NCBI GenBank assembly: GCA_036186865.1
Contig: AP025074.1
Coordinates: forward strand, 3,846,230 to 3,910,229
DNA: 64,000 nt
Reading direction: 5' to 3'
Source of the DNA: Eustoma russellianum
Taxonomy: Eukaryota; Streptophyta; Magnoliopsida; Gentianales; Gentianaceae
In this document: positions 39,140 to 50,182 of the stretch, one piece after another
How positions within the stretch are numbered: the stretch's first letter is position 1
How the letters are laid out: the number at the start of each line of letters is the position of its first letter
The notes under the pieces: generated by a model
Database searches by the model: none
What the model was told of the DNA's origin: nothing
What the model saw: only the letters and a program-made list of their open reading frames with translations
Made by a program: the position numbers and the translations under genes

Positions 39140-42100
39140 GTATTTGCTTCATATGACTTTATGACTTCTTCAATTCTTTTAGTGGAATTGCTCTGTACGT
39201 TCCCTTTGTGGATGGATTGTGATTAACTTGTATACTGTCTAGTGGAGATAAATTTATGGTGCTTTGAGCTTAAACAAACGTTTATATCCACTTTTACATC
39301 CAAATGGACACACACTCTTGTAAAAATGACAAATTGTGAATTTTTGTGGATGGAGATTGTGTATTTTTGTTGGGTTTCAGATTTAGTCTTGGTGCTCAGA
39401 CTTTATAACATGGTATGGAGCACGATCCAGTAAACATTTAACTATCCCTTATAGAAATGCAAATAGAAATGGCTTTACTAAATCCATCAGGATATCTACC
39501 AATGTGAACTTTATGAACATTATTAACACGAATACTAATATTAGTAAAAAAAAATACTTACATCTATAATAAGAACAATAATTATCTTGATTATTTTGGT
39601 TGTCTCCAAAATACACCAAATGGTTTTACGTACACAACTGTGCTTAACATGCTTGGATGGAGATTTAATATTCTCTGACTTAACAAAGTACTTGCTTCAT
39701 ACTTAAAATCTTTCTGTAGTTAAATTCTTGTTTTAAAATTTTGGCTGCTTAAGATGCGTCATTATGTGCTTGCACATTAGTTCACTGTTTCTTGTTTACT
39801 AGTCATGGTTAATAATTATTAAACACTTGATTTTTTTAGAGGTGGAATTATAATGTGAGAGTCAGAATGTGAATGACATAGACCAATGAGGAAAAGAGAG
39901 ATATCGATCATTACACAATCATTTTCTTTTCATATGTCCACACCATATACACTCCCACTTTCATGTTATGGTTTCACGCTGAATTCCAATGGTATTGTGC
40001 ATATGATCCTCCATCTTTTACATCTTTTTACGTGATGATTTTTCCAGTTCCCTTGTGGTAAGCCCTTTGAAAACTCTAGTTCATTGGTCATTCTATTTAT
40101 GTAGAAGTATATTTTTTTTTTTGTTCTTGCCATCCTATTTCAGAGAAAGATGAAAACATCGGTTGTACTTTAATAGAGTTTTTTTTTTTTTTCATTTTCT
40201 ATTCTGTTGGTCCTATTATTACAGATCTATTTGAGTAGCGTCAATTGAGCAAGGCAGTCTATATATTCCTACAACTGCCAAGTTTGAGTCATTTATTCCG
40301 TAGAATTCGTTACTATTATTATTTGCACCCCCCCCCCCCACCCAAAAAAAAAGTGTCAGCTTTTATTTATCGAAGACCTCTATTGTATGAGAAATAAGAC
40401 CAAATTAGCAAAGGAACCTGCCACACCAAGAACTTCCTTCCAAGCCACTACCAAGTACCTTTTTGATCCAAAACAACAACGTATACCTAGTATATTCCAA
40501 CAACAGTAAAAGCTCTCGTTAGGGTTTGGGGAGGGTGAGAGGCAGTCAAAAAATACATCTATGTCAAAGGATATAGAGTTTGTTTCCGGTGAGACCCCCG
40601 GCTCCGTATGTACCTTTCTGCTCCAAAAAAAAAAACTACTTTGAATAACAAACTAGTCCTATTTCAGTTTACGTTTTTCCATGTAAGAACCTACAATCTG
40701 ATGTTGTCCACAATCTCCCTTCCTTGATATAGGTTGACTTTTTTTGTGTTAGAATAGTTTATTTGGTTTCTATCCTACCAGTCACACTAAGCAATAGTGC
40801 CAAAGCCAACGAAGATAGCTCTCTTTTGCAATCTTGTCTTCCAGATGTCCCTTTTATCCCAATCAAGAACAGTACTCCAGGACATAAGCTTTTTCACATT
40901 TAAGTGCCTTAGGCACATAATTCCGTACACTTTTATCCCTCTTGACGCCCTATTTCACCAACGTATCATGAGTAGGGGTCTATTCTGAAAAGAAAGTCAG
41001 AAAGTATAAAAAGTGTATCTTTGCAACATGCTTTTTAGGCCAAACTAGCGCCATCCAGTGGAACTGTTGTGGTGATTGTTGAACCTTTAATGTGATACCA
41101 GATACTCCTAGAAAGGATAGCAGTAGGCTTGCTTTGAATAACAAAGCAACTATTCTAGGACTTCTTGACCATTGTCTATGATTCATGATTTACACTAATT
41201 GCCCAATTAGATTTTGGATGCAGACTTTTATTTTATTAGATGGAGTCGGAGGATGCTCTCAGTTATTCACTCTCAAGTTGTAGTTCCTAGTTATCAATCT
41301 TCTTCTGTTTCTTATTGTTATTAGATTATTTCCTGCATACGCACGGTCTATTCTGTCAAGCAGTACATTAGTCTCTCTTCTGTTATGCAGATCATGCTCG
41401 TTTTTGGTCATAGATTGAGGCCACTGAATACTCTTAGATTAACACACAGAATCCTTGTGGGTTATGCCAATCACATACCTATTGATTTGTGTTGCACGCT
41501 TACATATGCTTCCTTGTTTTAGTAACCACTGTGGCCTAAGATTTCATCACTCAGAACCAAATCATTGAGTGTTGTCATGTTTCATATATTCTATTAAGGT
41601 GCCAACTACCGGCCCGGTCTTCCTCGAACATTTCCAAGTCCATCCATTAAGTGTCTTATGTTGCCTTGTTAACACATTCTCAATTCAATCTGTCAGTGAG
41701 GGTGCTCTGTATGTCATAATGGTATCTCATACTTCCATGTGCGAGAAACTGAAATTGTGACAAATAACATTCATGATCAATTTGCATTAATGTTGACATG
41801 GAAACTTGTGGCTATCTTCCAATATCCAACCTTAAAATATATGAAGTTACCTATCAGAAATAATTGTTTAAAAAGAAATAGAATCACCCAGAGTTCTTTT
41901 TATACAAGTCTGTGTTTCTGAAACACCTTGTCTGCTCACTTATGGATGTCCACACAAGCTGTTTCCTGGCAGATTGGCTTTTCTTGTTATGTTATTTAGC
42001 TATCAAGATTTCGCAGTAAGCTTTACTGACTTTCGGTTATCGGATAAATTATGGCAGGCTTTGAAGTTGTGATTGATGCTCCTGGACCTTCAGTTACAGA

Positions 42101-42300
42101 GATCCATGGTTAGGGTACAGGCAGAAGTTCTGTTTTTTCTTTGTAAGTGGCAGGGAGAAATTCTCCCTGTCAAGTATTCCTGTTGTAGCTAGAATAGTAT
42201 ATAAAGCTGTAGTCGCCACCAGATTCATTGTGTGGATGTAATTAAACCGTTATTGGAATGATTTAAGGGATTAGCCAGGCACACTCATGCATTAGCTTCA
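39140..42300. other. probable large intron or 3' flank of the Agenet gene
   Basis: No independent gene seen. It contains an RTE tail fragment (minus, 40490-40620), a poly-C/poly-A tract near 40330 and AT-rich DNA. 42058-42250 looks like a terminal exon plus 3' UTR if the acceptor at 42057 is used. Confidence 0.45.
40490..40620 (-). mobile_element. RTE-type LINE 3'-end fragment
   Basis: The minus strand reads GTACATACGGAGCCGGG...CTCTATATCC...CCCTAACGAGAGC...GGAATATACTAGG, the conserved RTE tail. Confidence 0.75.
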
Positions 42301-42321
42301 CTTAGATCTCATGCCTGAGTG

Positions 42322-42504
42322 GGGTTTGGATCACTTCACTCCAAAATCCCTCACCACTCTCCTCACCGCACGACACGTGGCAGCATGGGAGGGTGGTGAG
42401 GCTAGATAAGGGCCACATGCATCTAGCTTCACCATCCTTTCCTGTTGTTACGTGTCGTGCTGTGGGGAGAGGGGTGATGGATTTTGGGTGAGAGGATCTC
42501 ATCC
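42322..42504. mobile_element. foldback MULE-type MITE, CACGTGGCAGCA family, copy 3
   Basis: 183 bp, flanked by an exact 10-bp duplication TGCCTGAGTG (42312-42321 and 42505-42514). The ends are GGGTTTGGATCACTTC and its diverged complement. The arms contain CCGCACGACACGTGGCAGCA and meet near 42415. Confidence 0.87.
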
Positions 42505-42514
42505 TGCCTGAGTG

Positions 42515-43035
42515 ATAGAGTTGATGCGCGCCGCATTGTGGTAGAGTTGGCTAGGGGACCTATGCCTGTGTGGTTGTCAGAATATGCTCCAAACTTCAGT
42601 TGGCGGACTCCTCCTGGATTCTGCCTGTCTTGATTTTGCAGTTCAACTAAATTCCCATTTTGGGGATCCTAAGTGCTTCCTCCAACTGCTGCTGTAGTAG
42701 ATTTAAATTTTAGATTTGGTATTGACTTTTGCAAGCCACCCAATTTTGAATGCCTTTGGCAACTTTTGTACGGTGTGGCACCCTTTCTCATTGATTAGTA
42801 ATACATGGTCATCACGACCACTTTTTGTAAAGGTTGGCAGCAGTTTAGTTTCATATTGTACGCCACCTGGAAACTTTTGGAAATTGACTTTTGGCCGTCA
42901 TTTATAAATTTAAATTACAAAATAAAAAAGATCTCATGCATCCGAAAAGAGAACAAAAAATGGTTTGTAAATTAAAGCCAAATGTAATATAAAATAATCT
43001 TCAGGCTTCTATGTTTCTCAGTTTAATAGTCGCCA
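42515..43035. other. intergenic DNA
   Basis: No gene or repeat recognised. Confidence 0.45.
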
Positions 43036-43039
43036 AACT

Positions 43040-43412
43040 TTATTTCCATCGTAAATGAAGTCAATTGTTACATTTTTCTTCGATTCTAGAATATGATGAA
43101 ATAAACCAAAATGACTTGTTAAATTGGTTGTGATTCTTGTATTGTGGAACAACAGTCGATCGACACAATATGTGACGTAATTTTCATTATAGGTCATTGG
43201 AAAACAAACTGTGTGTTTTTTAGCGCATGGGTAAAAACTTTTTTTATCTGTCGTAGACGACAAAATATTTGACGTAATTTTTATTATAGATCATATGAAA
43301 ACAACTTGTGTGTTTTTTAACACATGGTAAAATTACGTATATCTGACCTTTTTTATCCGTCATAGACGAAAACCTCTAAATCAATAATAAGGTTATTGTT
43401 GTTGAATAGTTA
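43040..43412 (+). mobile_element. (TTG)n-tailed retroposon, copy 3 with duplicated 3' part
   Basis: 43040-43255 matches copies 1 and 2 (ATATGATGAAATAAACCAAA, CAGTCGATCGACA, GGTCATTGGAAAACAAACTG). The 3' part then repeats in diverged form at 43256-43412, ending AATAAGGTTATTGTTGTTG. Confidence 0.62.
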
Positions 43413-43429
43413 TCCAACTTCAGCGCCTC

Positions 43430-44660
43430 AAATTAAAGGAGATAAGCGGACCTGTACGTGTGTCCAGCAAGATTTAAGTTAACATCTTGATGAGGCCGAG
43501 ATCCTCACCGGGTGGATCAGAGGTGATCCTTGTGGTTTGTCGTTAGCTCTCCGTCTAAATCCGTCAACGGAACCTGAGAAGGAAGAGAAACGTTAGAGGC
43601 CCAGGGTGCTGCCCTAGTAAAACCCTCCGACGCTCAAGTCAGTTATGTGTGTTTTAGTAGGTAGTTTATGCTGGAATACAGGTTTAGAATGAACCTGGGT
43701 CAATATCTCGTTGAGAATAAGGCTGCTTGGAGGTCAGCCGAGATGATGTTTTAGGTAGATCCCTCACTGAAAGATCTTCCTCTTTTTGAAATATGAAGTT
43801 CTTTCCTTAGAGAAGAAGGCTCCAAAAGTTGTAGTTGAAATTGGGTTCTGAAAGTTGGATCCCCTCTCCTGTCTGGAAAGAGGTATATTTATAGACAAAG
43901 TTGATGAGGTCTGTCCATCTGCCCGATGATGAGATGATTGCGTATCTGAGATGGCTGTCTTGTCTGCTGCAGCTGCGCAGTCTGATGGGACAAGTGCCTG
44001 TGACTGCAGCTGCGTCAGTGGCTGACTCTATGACATGTAGGCCGGCCAACAATGATGTCTTTGTACTTAGCCAAGCGATAATTGACACCTGGAAAGTATT
44101 CTACAGAATTGTCTTCGCGGGTCCCAGATAACAGTTGATAATATCTTTTCTGATCTTATCCGAGATACTCTGAGCAACAGCCTTTATGAAAGCAAGGCCG
44201 AGGCTAGAGCTCGGTGCTAATAAGAAACTGAGGCCAAATCTGTTCCGAGGCCGAGCTGAATATACGTCCTTTAGAAGTTGTGCACTGTTGATTCCTTTTA
44301 TTTGCCGAGGTTGACTAGAAGTTGTTGCTTTGACTAAAGCATTGCTGAGCCGAGGTGCAATATGTCGAACTGTCCTTATAAGACTGACTTCATTTCTAAC
44401 CATTCTCGATCATATTGAACAAGTGCCGACCTGACTCAGACATGCGGCCGAGCTGACCAAGGGTTATACTTGAATCTGCCTTAGCCATTTTGATAGACTT
44501 GCTTTAGCTAAAGATAGTAAAGGCCAAGACTAAGACCTTCTAGCCGAGGCTGACCAGTCAAGTAGCTGACCTTGAACTACGTTGACCGTTTGACTGACTG
44601 ATGACTTTTGTCTTTTATGAGCAGATCAGATTTTGGTTCATCACACCTGCTTGCACACGG
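43430..44660 (-). repeat. possible LTR remnant (solo LTR) rich in GCCGAG words
   Basis: No coding frame. The region carries about eight GCCGAG/GCCGAGG words and a stretch (CTCCGACGCTCAAGTCAGT) of a type common in plant LTRs. On the minus strand it has a TATAAATATACC box near 43893. Exact ends and a target duplication were not found, so the limits are approximate. Confidence 0.4.
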
Positions 44661-44869
44661 CAAACCGGGGAACCTTGGTTCTTAATGAGTCAATGAACTT
44701 TATTATTACATCAATTTGTTTTTTTTTTAAAAAAAGTAAAATTTAGTACATAAACTAAAATAGCGAATTTACAAAGAAGTGCTGCTTAAGACCATAACAT
44801 GAAGCTTGACTATGCTAAAGTGTAGACGACTTACATTTGACTATCTATTTACTTTTGGTCAACCTTTAT

Positions 44870-45045
44870 AAAATTTATCTTGGAAGTAGCAATCGATCGA
44901 TACAGCTTAACGCAATTTTCATTATGGGTCATCGAGAAACAACCTCTGTGTGTTTTTAACAAATGAGTATGGTTGCGTACATCCGACCTCCCATACTTCG
45001 CCATAGGCAGGAACCTCTAAGACAATGAGGTAATGTTGTTGTTGT
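44870..45045 (+). mobile_element. (TTG)n-tailed retroposon, copy 4 (3' part)
   Basis: It shares CAATCGATCGATACAGC, GGGTCATCGAGAAACAACCT, TGGTTGCGTACATCCGACC and CATAGGCAGGAACCTCTAAG with copy 1, ending GGTAATGTTGTTGTTG. Confidence 0.75.
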
Positions 45046-45261
45046 AGCTTGGAAGGCAACACCACTCAAACATATACGAAATGTAAAGCTTATAAAATCT
45101 AAACTATAGCAAGTCCTTCCTCCATATATTGACACTTCAGGTTCCAAATTTTCAATGTGGAGACGGATACCCCAACATAATAGATAGAAAGACAAGGAAT
45201 CTTCATTTTTGGCCAGCAAGCTTTCCAGTTTAACACAATCCCATACGTCCTACATTATCAT

Positions 45262-45318
45262 CATCAGTCGTATCCAGTATATCCCAACGACAGCAAAAGC
45301 TATCGCTACGGACACGTC
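45262..45318 (-). mobile_element. short RTE-type LINE tail fragment
   Basis: The plus strand reads CAGTATATCCCAACGACAGC then AAAAGCTATCGCTA, the complement of the RTE tail end. It is only about 55 bp. Confidence 0.6.
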
Positions 45319-45519
45319 CTACATTATAGACACCCAAAACATATTCCAGAATGTCAAACTGAGCATGCCAAATGGATACCAGCCAGTGTGCAAAAAGGAG
45401 CCAACCCAACCCATGATGGTTGTAAAACAGGAATTGTTGTTCCCACTAGGTACCATGTGCAGGCCATATAAAAATTGTGGCAGTGATTAGAAACTCCAAA
45501 GTAATCTCTCAGTTTAATT

Positions 45520-46018
45520 TGTTTCTGGGTTGACATAGTAATATATATTCTCCAATATGTCCTTGATTACCACTTCTTCACTCTTGCTAACTAGTAGGTA
45601 GAGCTTCATGTTCTTTTCTCTGCATATATGATATACAATAGCCGAGGAACAGAGTAAAGTCATATCCTTCTGCAGTTTTGAAGCCCAACCATGTGATTTC
45701 AACCAGTTTAACGTGCCTTACCGACCGTTAGTTATATGCTGACATTTCGCCCTTTTCAAAACAACCCCTTATACTCTGGCTGAATAAAGACAATGGAAGA
45801 CTAAATGCTCATGATCCTTTGCAAATCTGTTGCATAAGACACATGAGTTAATAGTAACCATACCCCAATTTAGAAGCTTGTCTTTTGTATTCATCCTCTT
45901 TCGATATGCAATCAAAAGAGTAATTGCATAATGGGAAAGAAAATGCTTAAACCAGACTATACTATTACACTCTACAACAGACAAAGGATGTTGAAGTGCC
46001 TTGCTGGTACTTTTCACA
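45520..46018 (-). pseudogene. L1-type LINE remnant with zf-RVT domain
   Basis: The minus-strand frame at 46017-45769 reads ITLLIAYRKRMNTKDKLLNWGM then CVLCNRFAKDHEHLVFHCLYS. This is the zinc-binding region (CxxC...HxxFxC) at the C terminus of plant L1-type LINE reverse transcriptases. A second frame (about 45700-45520) continues with SAIVYHICREKNMKLYL and EVVIKDILENI, the usual following segment. Frameshifts and the absence of the RT core make it a relic. Confidence 0.78.
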
Positions 46019-46099
46019 GAGATGGTGTGACTTGGTTTCTAGGTTCAAGAGTCTTCTCCTTACTTGACTTGAATTGCTCTGCAGGCTTGATTGGAGTGT

Positions 46100-47124
46100 A
46101 CCACTTGATCATCTAAGCTTCTTCCATATGGGATTCTCTATGTACCAAATGATCTGTTCACCATAATACAAAGTTCACATACATATCAAGTCAATTCGTA
46201 TTAAAATTGATATTTGAAATACAATAATCAAAATAAAATCAAAAGTAAGTAAAGCATGACATACATACACTATCCAGTCATTCGGATATTGATGTACTGT
46301 AATCGCAGTTGCGAAAGATATACATAAAAAAGGAACGTAGGCTGAAACAACTAACAATCATTCATCGTATATACAGTGGCCATTGAATTATATGTCTATA
46401 GGTCATTTTCTGGGTACTATGAAAATAGGACATTTGATAGGTCATTCTTTATAGTACGTTTCATGACACATAGTGGACCATTTGTATCAGCGATTACCGT
46501 ATTACGATTATCACATGTTTGTTCATTCACTGTATATACGACGATGATCATTGGATTCTATGGATATTTTATAAGCCATTCTTTGGATAGCATGAAAACA
46601 AAACGTTTTATAGGTCATTCTCTATAGGAAGTTTCATAACATACATGGACTATCTGTACTAGCGGTAACCATATCACGTTTATCACTTGTCTACAAACCA
46701 ATTTATCAGTTATCGTATTTCAGAGATTAGTTAAAAAACATCAACTTCTTCTGTATATCGTATATTCAATGATTATTAGATTCTAAATAAACCATTTTTA
46801 GTGATTATTGAATCCTAAGTAAATAATTTTTCGCTGTTGGATTGTAGTGCCTGAGATTGCAAACAAGATGATGGTCATTCCTTACGTCACTGAAGAACGC
46901 CCCTACAGCTATTATATGGGCCATTCTCTGAATATGAAAATGCTCTCCGAATTTTGAAATACAGCCTCCGTCAATACGTGTCTCTTCACAGAAAGTAAAC
47001 TTGAAAAATTGTCATTTAATATATCACGCTAAAAGTACAAAAAAAAAAAGTGCTCTGTACAATTTCACCATTTTTTTTTTGTATAGTGCGGCGTAATTCA
47101 CCCTTTATTTTTATACCTAAAATA
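46100..47124. repeat. intergenic DNA with a two-unit diverged direct repeat
   Basis: Units near 46392-46530 and 46557-46695 share the order ATAGGTCATTCT...TATAG...GTTTCAT-ACA...GGAC-AT-TGTA...AGCG-TAACC/TTACC...TATCAC at a period of about 165 bp. No gene is recognised here. Confidence 0.5.
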
Positions 47125-47129
47125 TAGTG

Positions 47130-48119
47130 TGTTAGTGTATGTGCCCTAGGCCATGATTTGGATATTTATGTTATACATTTATTATTAATAAAAGAGGTTT
47201 TATTATCATTATTGTTGGTGAATATGTTACACAATTTTGATATATGACCCTGATTCATTATTGTTATAGAGATAAAATAATTTATAATCAGTATGAGTAT
47301 TGATTTGATAATCATGAGATGATTATGTGTATGGTGATACAAATTAATCTCATAGATACTTGTTAGAGAGCGAGCTACATACTTGGAGCTTGCTGGAACT
47401 AAAGAGAAGAAAGCTAGTGAAAGGTATCTTTATGCCTATGATTTATGGAACAGTGTATTGGATAGACCCATCATGAGATTACTACATGGATTAGCATCAT
47501 AAGTAAATCTCATGATAGTCATGTTTTAATCCTTTGACTTGAGATTGTCATAGTTTCCAACATAAGTACTATTATATTTTGACATGATCAAACGTTATCC
47601 GTAACTGGATAATAATAAAGGTCATGATTGAATGTGATAGAAATTATGTAGAGGATATTGGACAATCAAGATAGAATTCGTCCCTCTCTTTTGAGAGAGA
47701 TATCTTTGGGCCCATCGATTAGTGAGACTGTGAAATGCATGACCGTGCTCAAATGAATTGATAGTGTGATCAATATCATTTGTTTTATCAGTCTACTTAG
47801 AGATCGAGTAATCATATGTTTGAACAATATAAGTATGACGCTGACCATGACTTATGTTCAAACTAGATATCGTGTGACAAAGGAATTAATACATGTGCTA
47901 TTATTAGGCTAGTTGGACTGTACTCGTATTAATTGGGTAGTCGTAATGCCTTGCTAGAAGCCAATTACGACTTGTTGGTTTAATAGAGATTTAATCAACT
48001 GCCAATTAATATGGGCCTATGGGTCACACACAAGAGTGCGTAAGGGCTGATATTAATAATATTAATAATATTAATATTAGATATTAATTATTATTATTAT
48101 TATTAATTCCGTTTTTATG

Positions 48120-48169
<50 letters not shown>

Positions 48170-48618
48170 CGGATAATAATGAAAAAATTCCATATCTGAT
48201 ATGAATTTTGAATATCCTGTTAGAATCCATATTTGATATGGATTTTGATTGACACTAACTAATCCGATTAGGAATCAGATTTTGATGTCGATAGATGTGT
48301 ATATATATTCTATATCTCGTATACAGCGACACACAAGAAAACAACAGAAAACCCTAGAGCCGTTTTTGGAGAAAAGCGAGTTCTCTCAGCCGCGCCGTTC
48401 AAGAGCTAGCAATCCGGGCGGAAGCATTCGTGTGGATACCGACAGAGGGTGTTCGTGATTTCGCACCTCTTCCATCTGCGGATTTCGAATCTTCGGAGGT
48501 AATTTTTGAGTTTCTTTCATCGATTAAACGAACAACATGGATCCTTGGTAGGAAATCGGACATCAAGTTTTGTTTTTCCGCTGCGCGTTTTGCAGTGATC
48601 TCGTTTGATTTCCTAACA
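47130..48618. repeat. solo LTR, copia-like
   Basis: 1489 bp, with matching short inverted termini TGTTAG...CTAACA, flanked by an exact 5-bp duplication TAGTG (47125-47129 and 48619-48623). No PBS, PPT or coding domain adjoins it. It contains an (AT)n run (48122-48170), TATTAATAATA words and a 3' portion rich in CCGC/GCGC words. This is what is left when the two LTRs of an element recombine. Confidence 0.85.
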
Positions 48619-48657
48619 TAGTGTTTGATTATGACTATGATAGACAACGTTAAAAAG

Positions 48658-49257
48658 GGAAGAAGATTCAATGACGTTAAGGTGAGGGGACGCTAATTGA
48701 CGCGGCCAATTAATGGCCGACACGTGGCAAAAAAAATCCAGTCTTTTTTTAAAATTTTCACGTTTTTAAATACAAAATAAATCCAAATTCTTCCCACCCC
48801 TAATTCCCTCTTTCTTCCTCTGCGTTCGAACCCAGACGGAATTTCTCCAAGCTCCACCGTCCAAATCTCCTTGACGTTCGTTCTTGTCTATTCTGTGAGC
48901 CCTTTATCATTAACTAGTCGAACCAGCTCTGTGCAGCTTGTGTTGGATCTGTATCAGCATTAATAGAGCTTAAACCAAGCACCAGTAGAGAGCTGTCACC
49001 GGAATCGTCCTAAATCCCCATAATCGCCGAGGGACGGTGGAGCTTGGACAGCCAATTTTTGTTTTCTGCCTGGGTTCGAACGCAGGGAAGAATGACAGAG
49101 AGAATTAGGGATGGGAAGAATTTGAGATTTGTTTTGTATAATATAAAAAAACTGTTAAAATTTTAAAAAAAAGGAAAGGGTCCGCTCTGCCACGTGGCGG
49201 CCATCTATTGGCCGCGTCACAATGGCGTGAAACTCCCTGCGTCATAGAATCCGCTCC
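48658..49257. mobile_element. foldback MULE-type element
   Basis: 600 bp, flanked by an exact 10-bp duplication CGTTAAAAAG (48648-48657 and 49258-49267). The ends GGAAGAAGATTC and the complement of GAATCCGCTCC are followed by matching arms (GACGCGGCCAATTAATGGCC / GGCCATCTATTGGCCGCGTC; GCCACGTGGC; CTGCGTTCGAACCCAG). No coding capacity. It lies 40 bp from the solo LTR. Confidence 0.88.
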
Positions 49258-49267
49258 CGTTAAAAAG

Positions 49268-49835
49268 TAAAATGTCATACCATGGTTACTAGTCTTCAAA
49301 ATGTGTGGCGTTTCTTTTGAAAATCGTCCAAATGACTAAAACTAGAGAGAAGATCCATAATTTGTGCTAGCTTATGCAATGACCTTGGCTGTCTAAACAC
49401 ACATTTAAAGATCCAATGCATTTTCGTTTAGAAATATCAGAGCATTATCTTGTCCTAAAACCATCACATGTTCTTAAGTTACCCCCCAATCATAAAACCA
49501 TCACAAATCTTTTGATTTTTTGCCTTTATTTATTATTTACAAAAACAATTACGTATACAAATAAAATATTTCATAACTTTATAATGAAAAATGAAAAATA
49601 TTTTAGGACATCATTAGAGAAACAATCGCAGACTATCAAACTAAAAGGGTATATACAAAGATCTACATCCTAGAAAACCTCTGCAGGAGGTGCGTGAATT
49701 ATACACCAAATCAACACAAATCTATCAATTTGAAACAACAAAATTATGACAAGCATAATCATAATTGTGATGGTGACAAAGCATTACTCTGTAAAAGAAG
49801 TTGCATGGGCTACATCTAGTTCAATCAGTTCCACA
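49268..49835. other. intergenic AT-rich DNA
   Basis: No gene or repeat recognised. Confidence 0.45.
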
Positions 49836-49837
49836 GC

Positions 49838-49982
49838 AACAACACATACCTAGCATATCCCAACGACAGCAAAACCTATCGCTAGAGTCTGTGAAGGTTG
49901 AGAACCATGCAAATAATACCTCCATCCTAAAGGATAGAGAATTTGCTTCCAGTGAGATCCCATGTTCTATATGTACCTGCAT
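49838..49982 (-). mobile_element. RTE-type LINE 3'-end fragment
   Basis: The minus strand reads GGTACATATAGAACATGGGA...GAAGCAAATTCTCTATCC...GATAGGTTTTGCTGTCG...GGGATATGCTAGG. This is a well-preserved RTE tail lying just downstream of the STR6-like gene. Confidence 0.8.
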
Positions 49983-50182
49983 AGATGACACATTAATAGG
50001 AATATGACGTGCTAGTGTGCCAATGAAGGAATATAGTAAATACAAATAGAAAGTTTCCGATATTAAAGTAGTCATAACCATCTACATTAATTTGTTCTTT
50101 TGCTTCCAAAAAAGAACAAATTAAAGGTTCTTAAAGCACATGCTAAAAGATACAGCTGATCGAAAAATGTTCTGATCTAAAA

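Noticed and set aside
44101..44403. 100-codon minus-strand frame
   Set aside because: Lies in the GCCGAG-rich non-coding region; no family signature and atypical composition.
46376..46627. 83-codon plus-strand frame
   Set aside because: Produced by the diverged direct repeat at 46392-46695; no motif.
48820..49090. tRNA-like GTTCGAACCC words
   Set aside because: They are the two arms of the foldback MULE at 48658-49257, not a tRNA.
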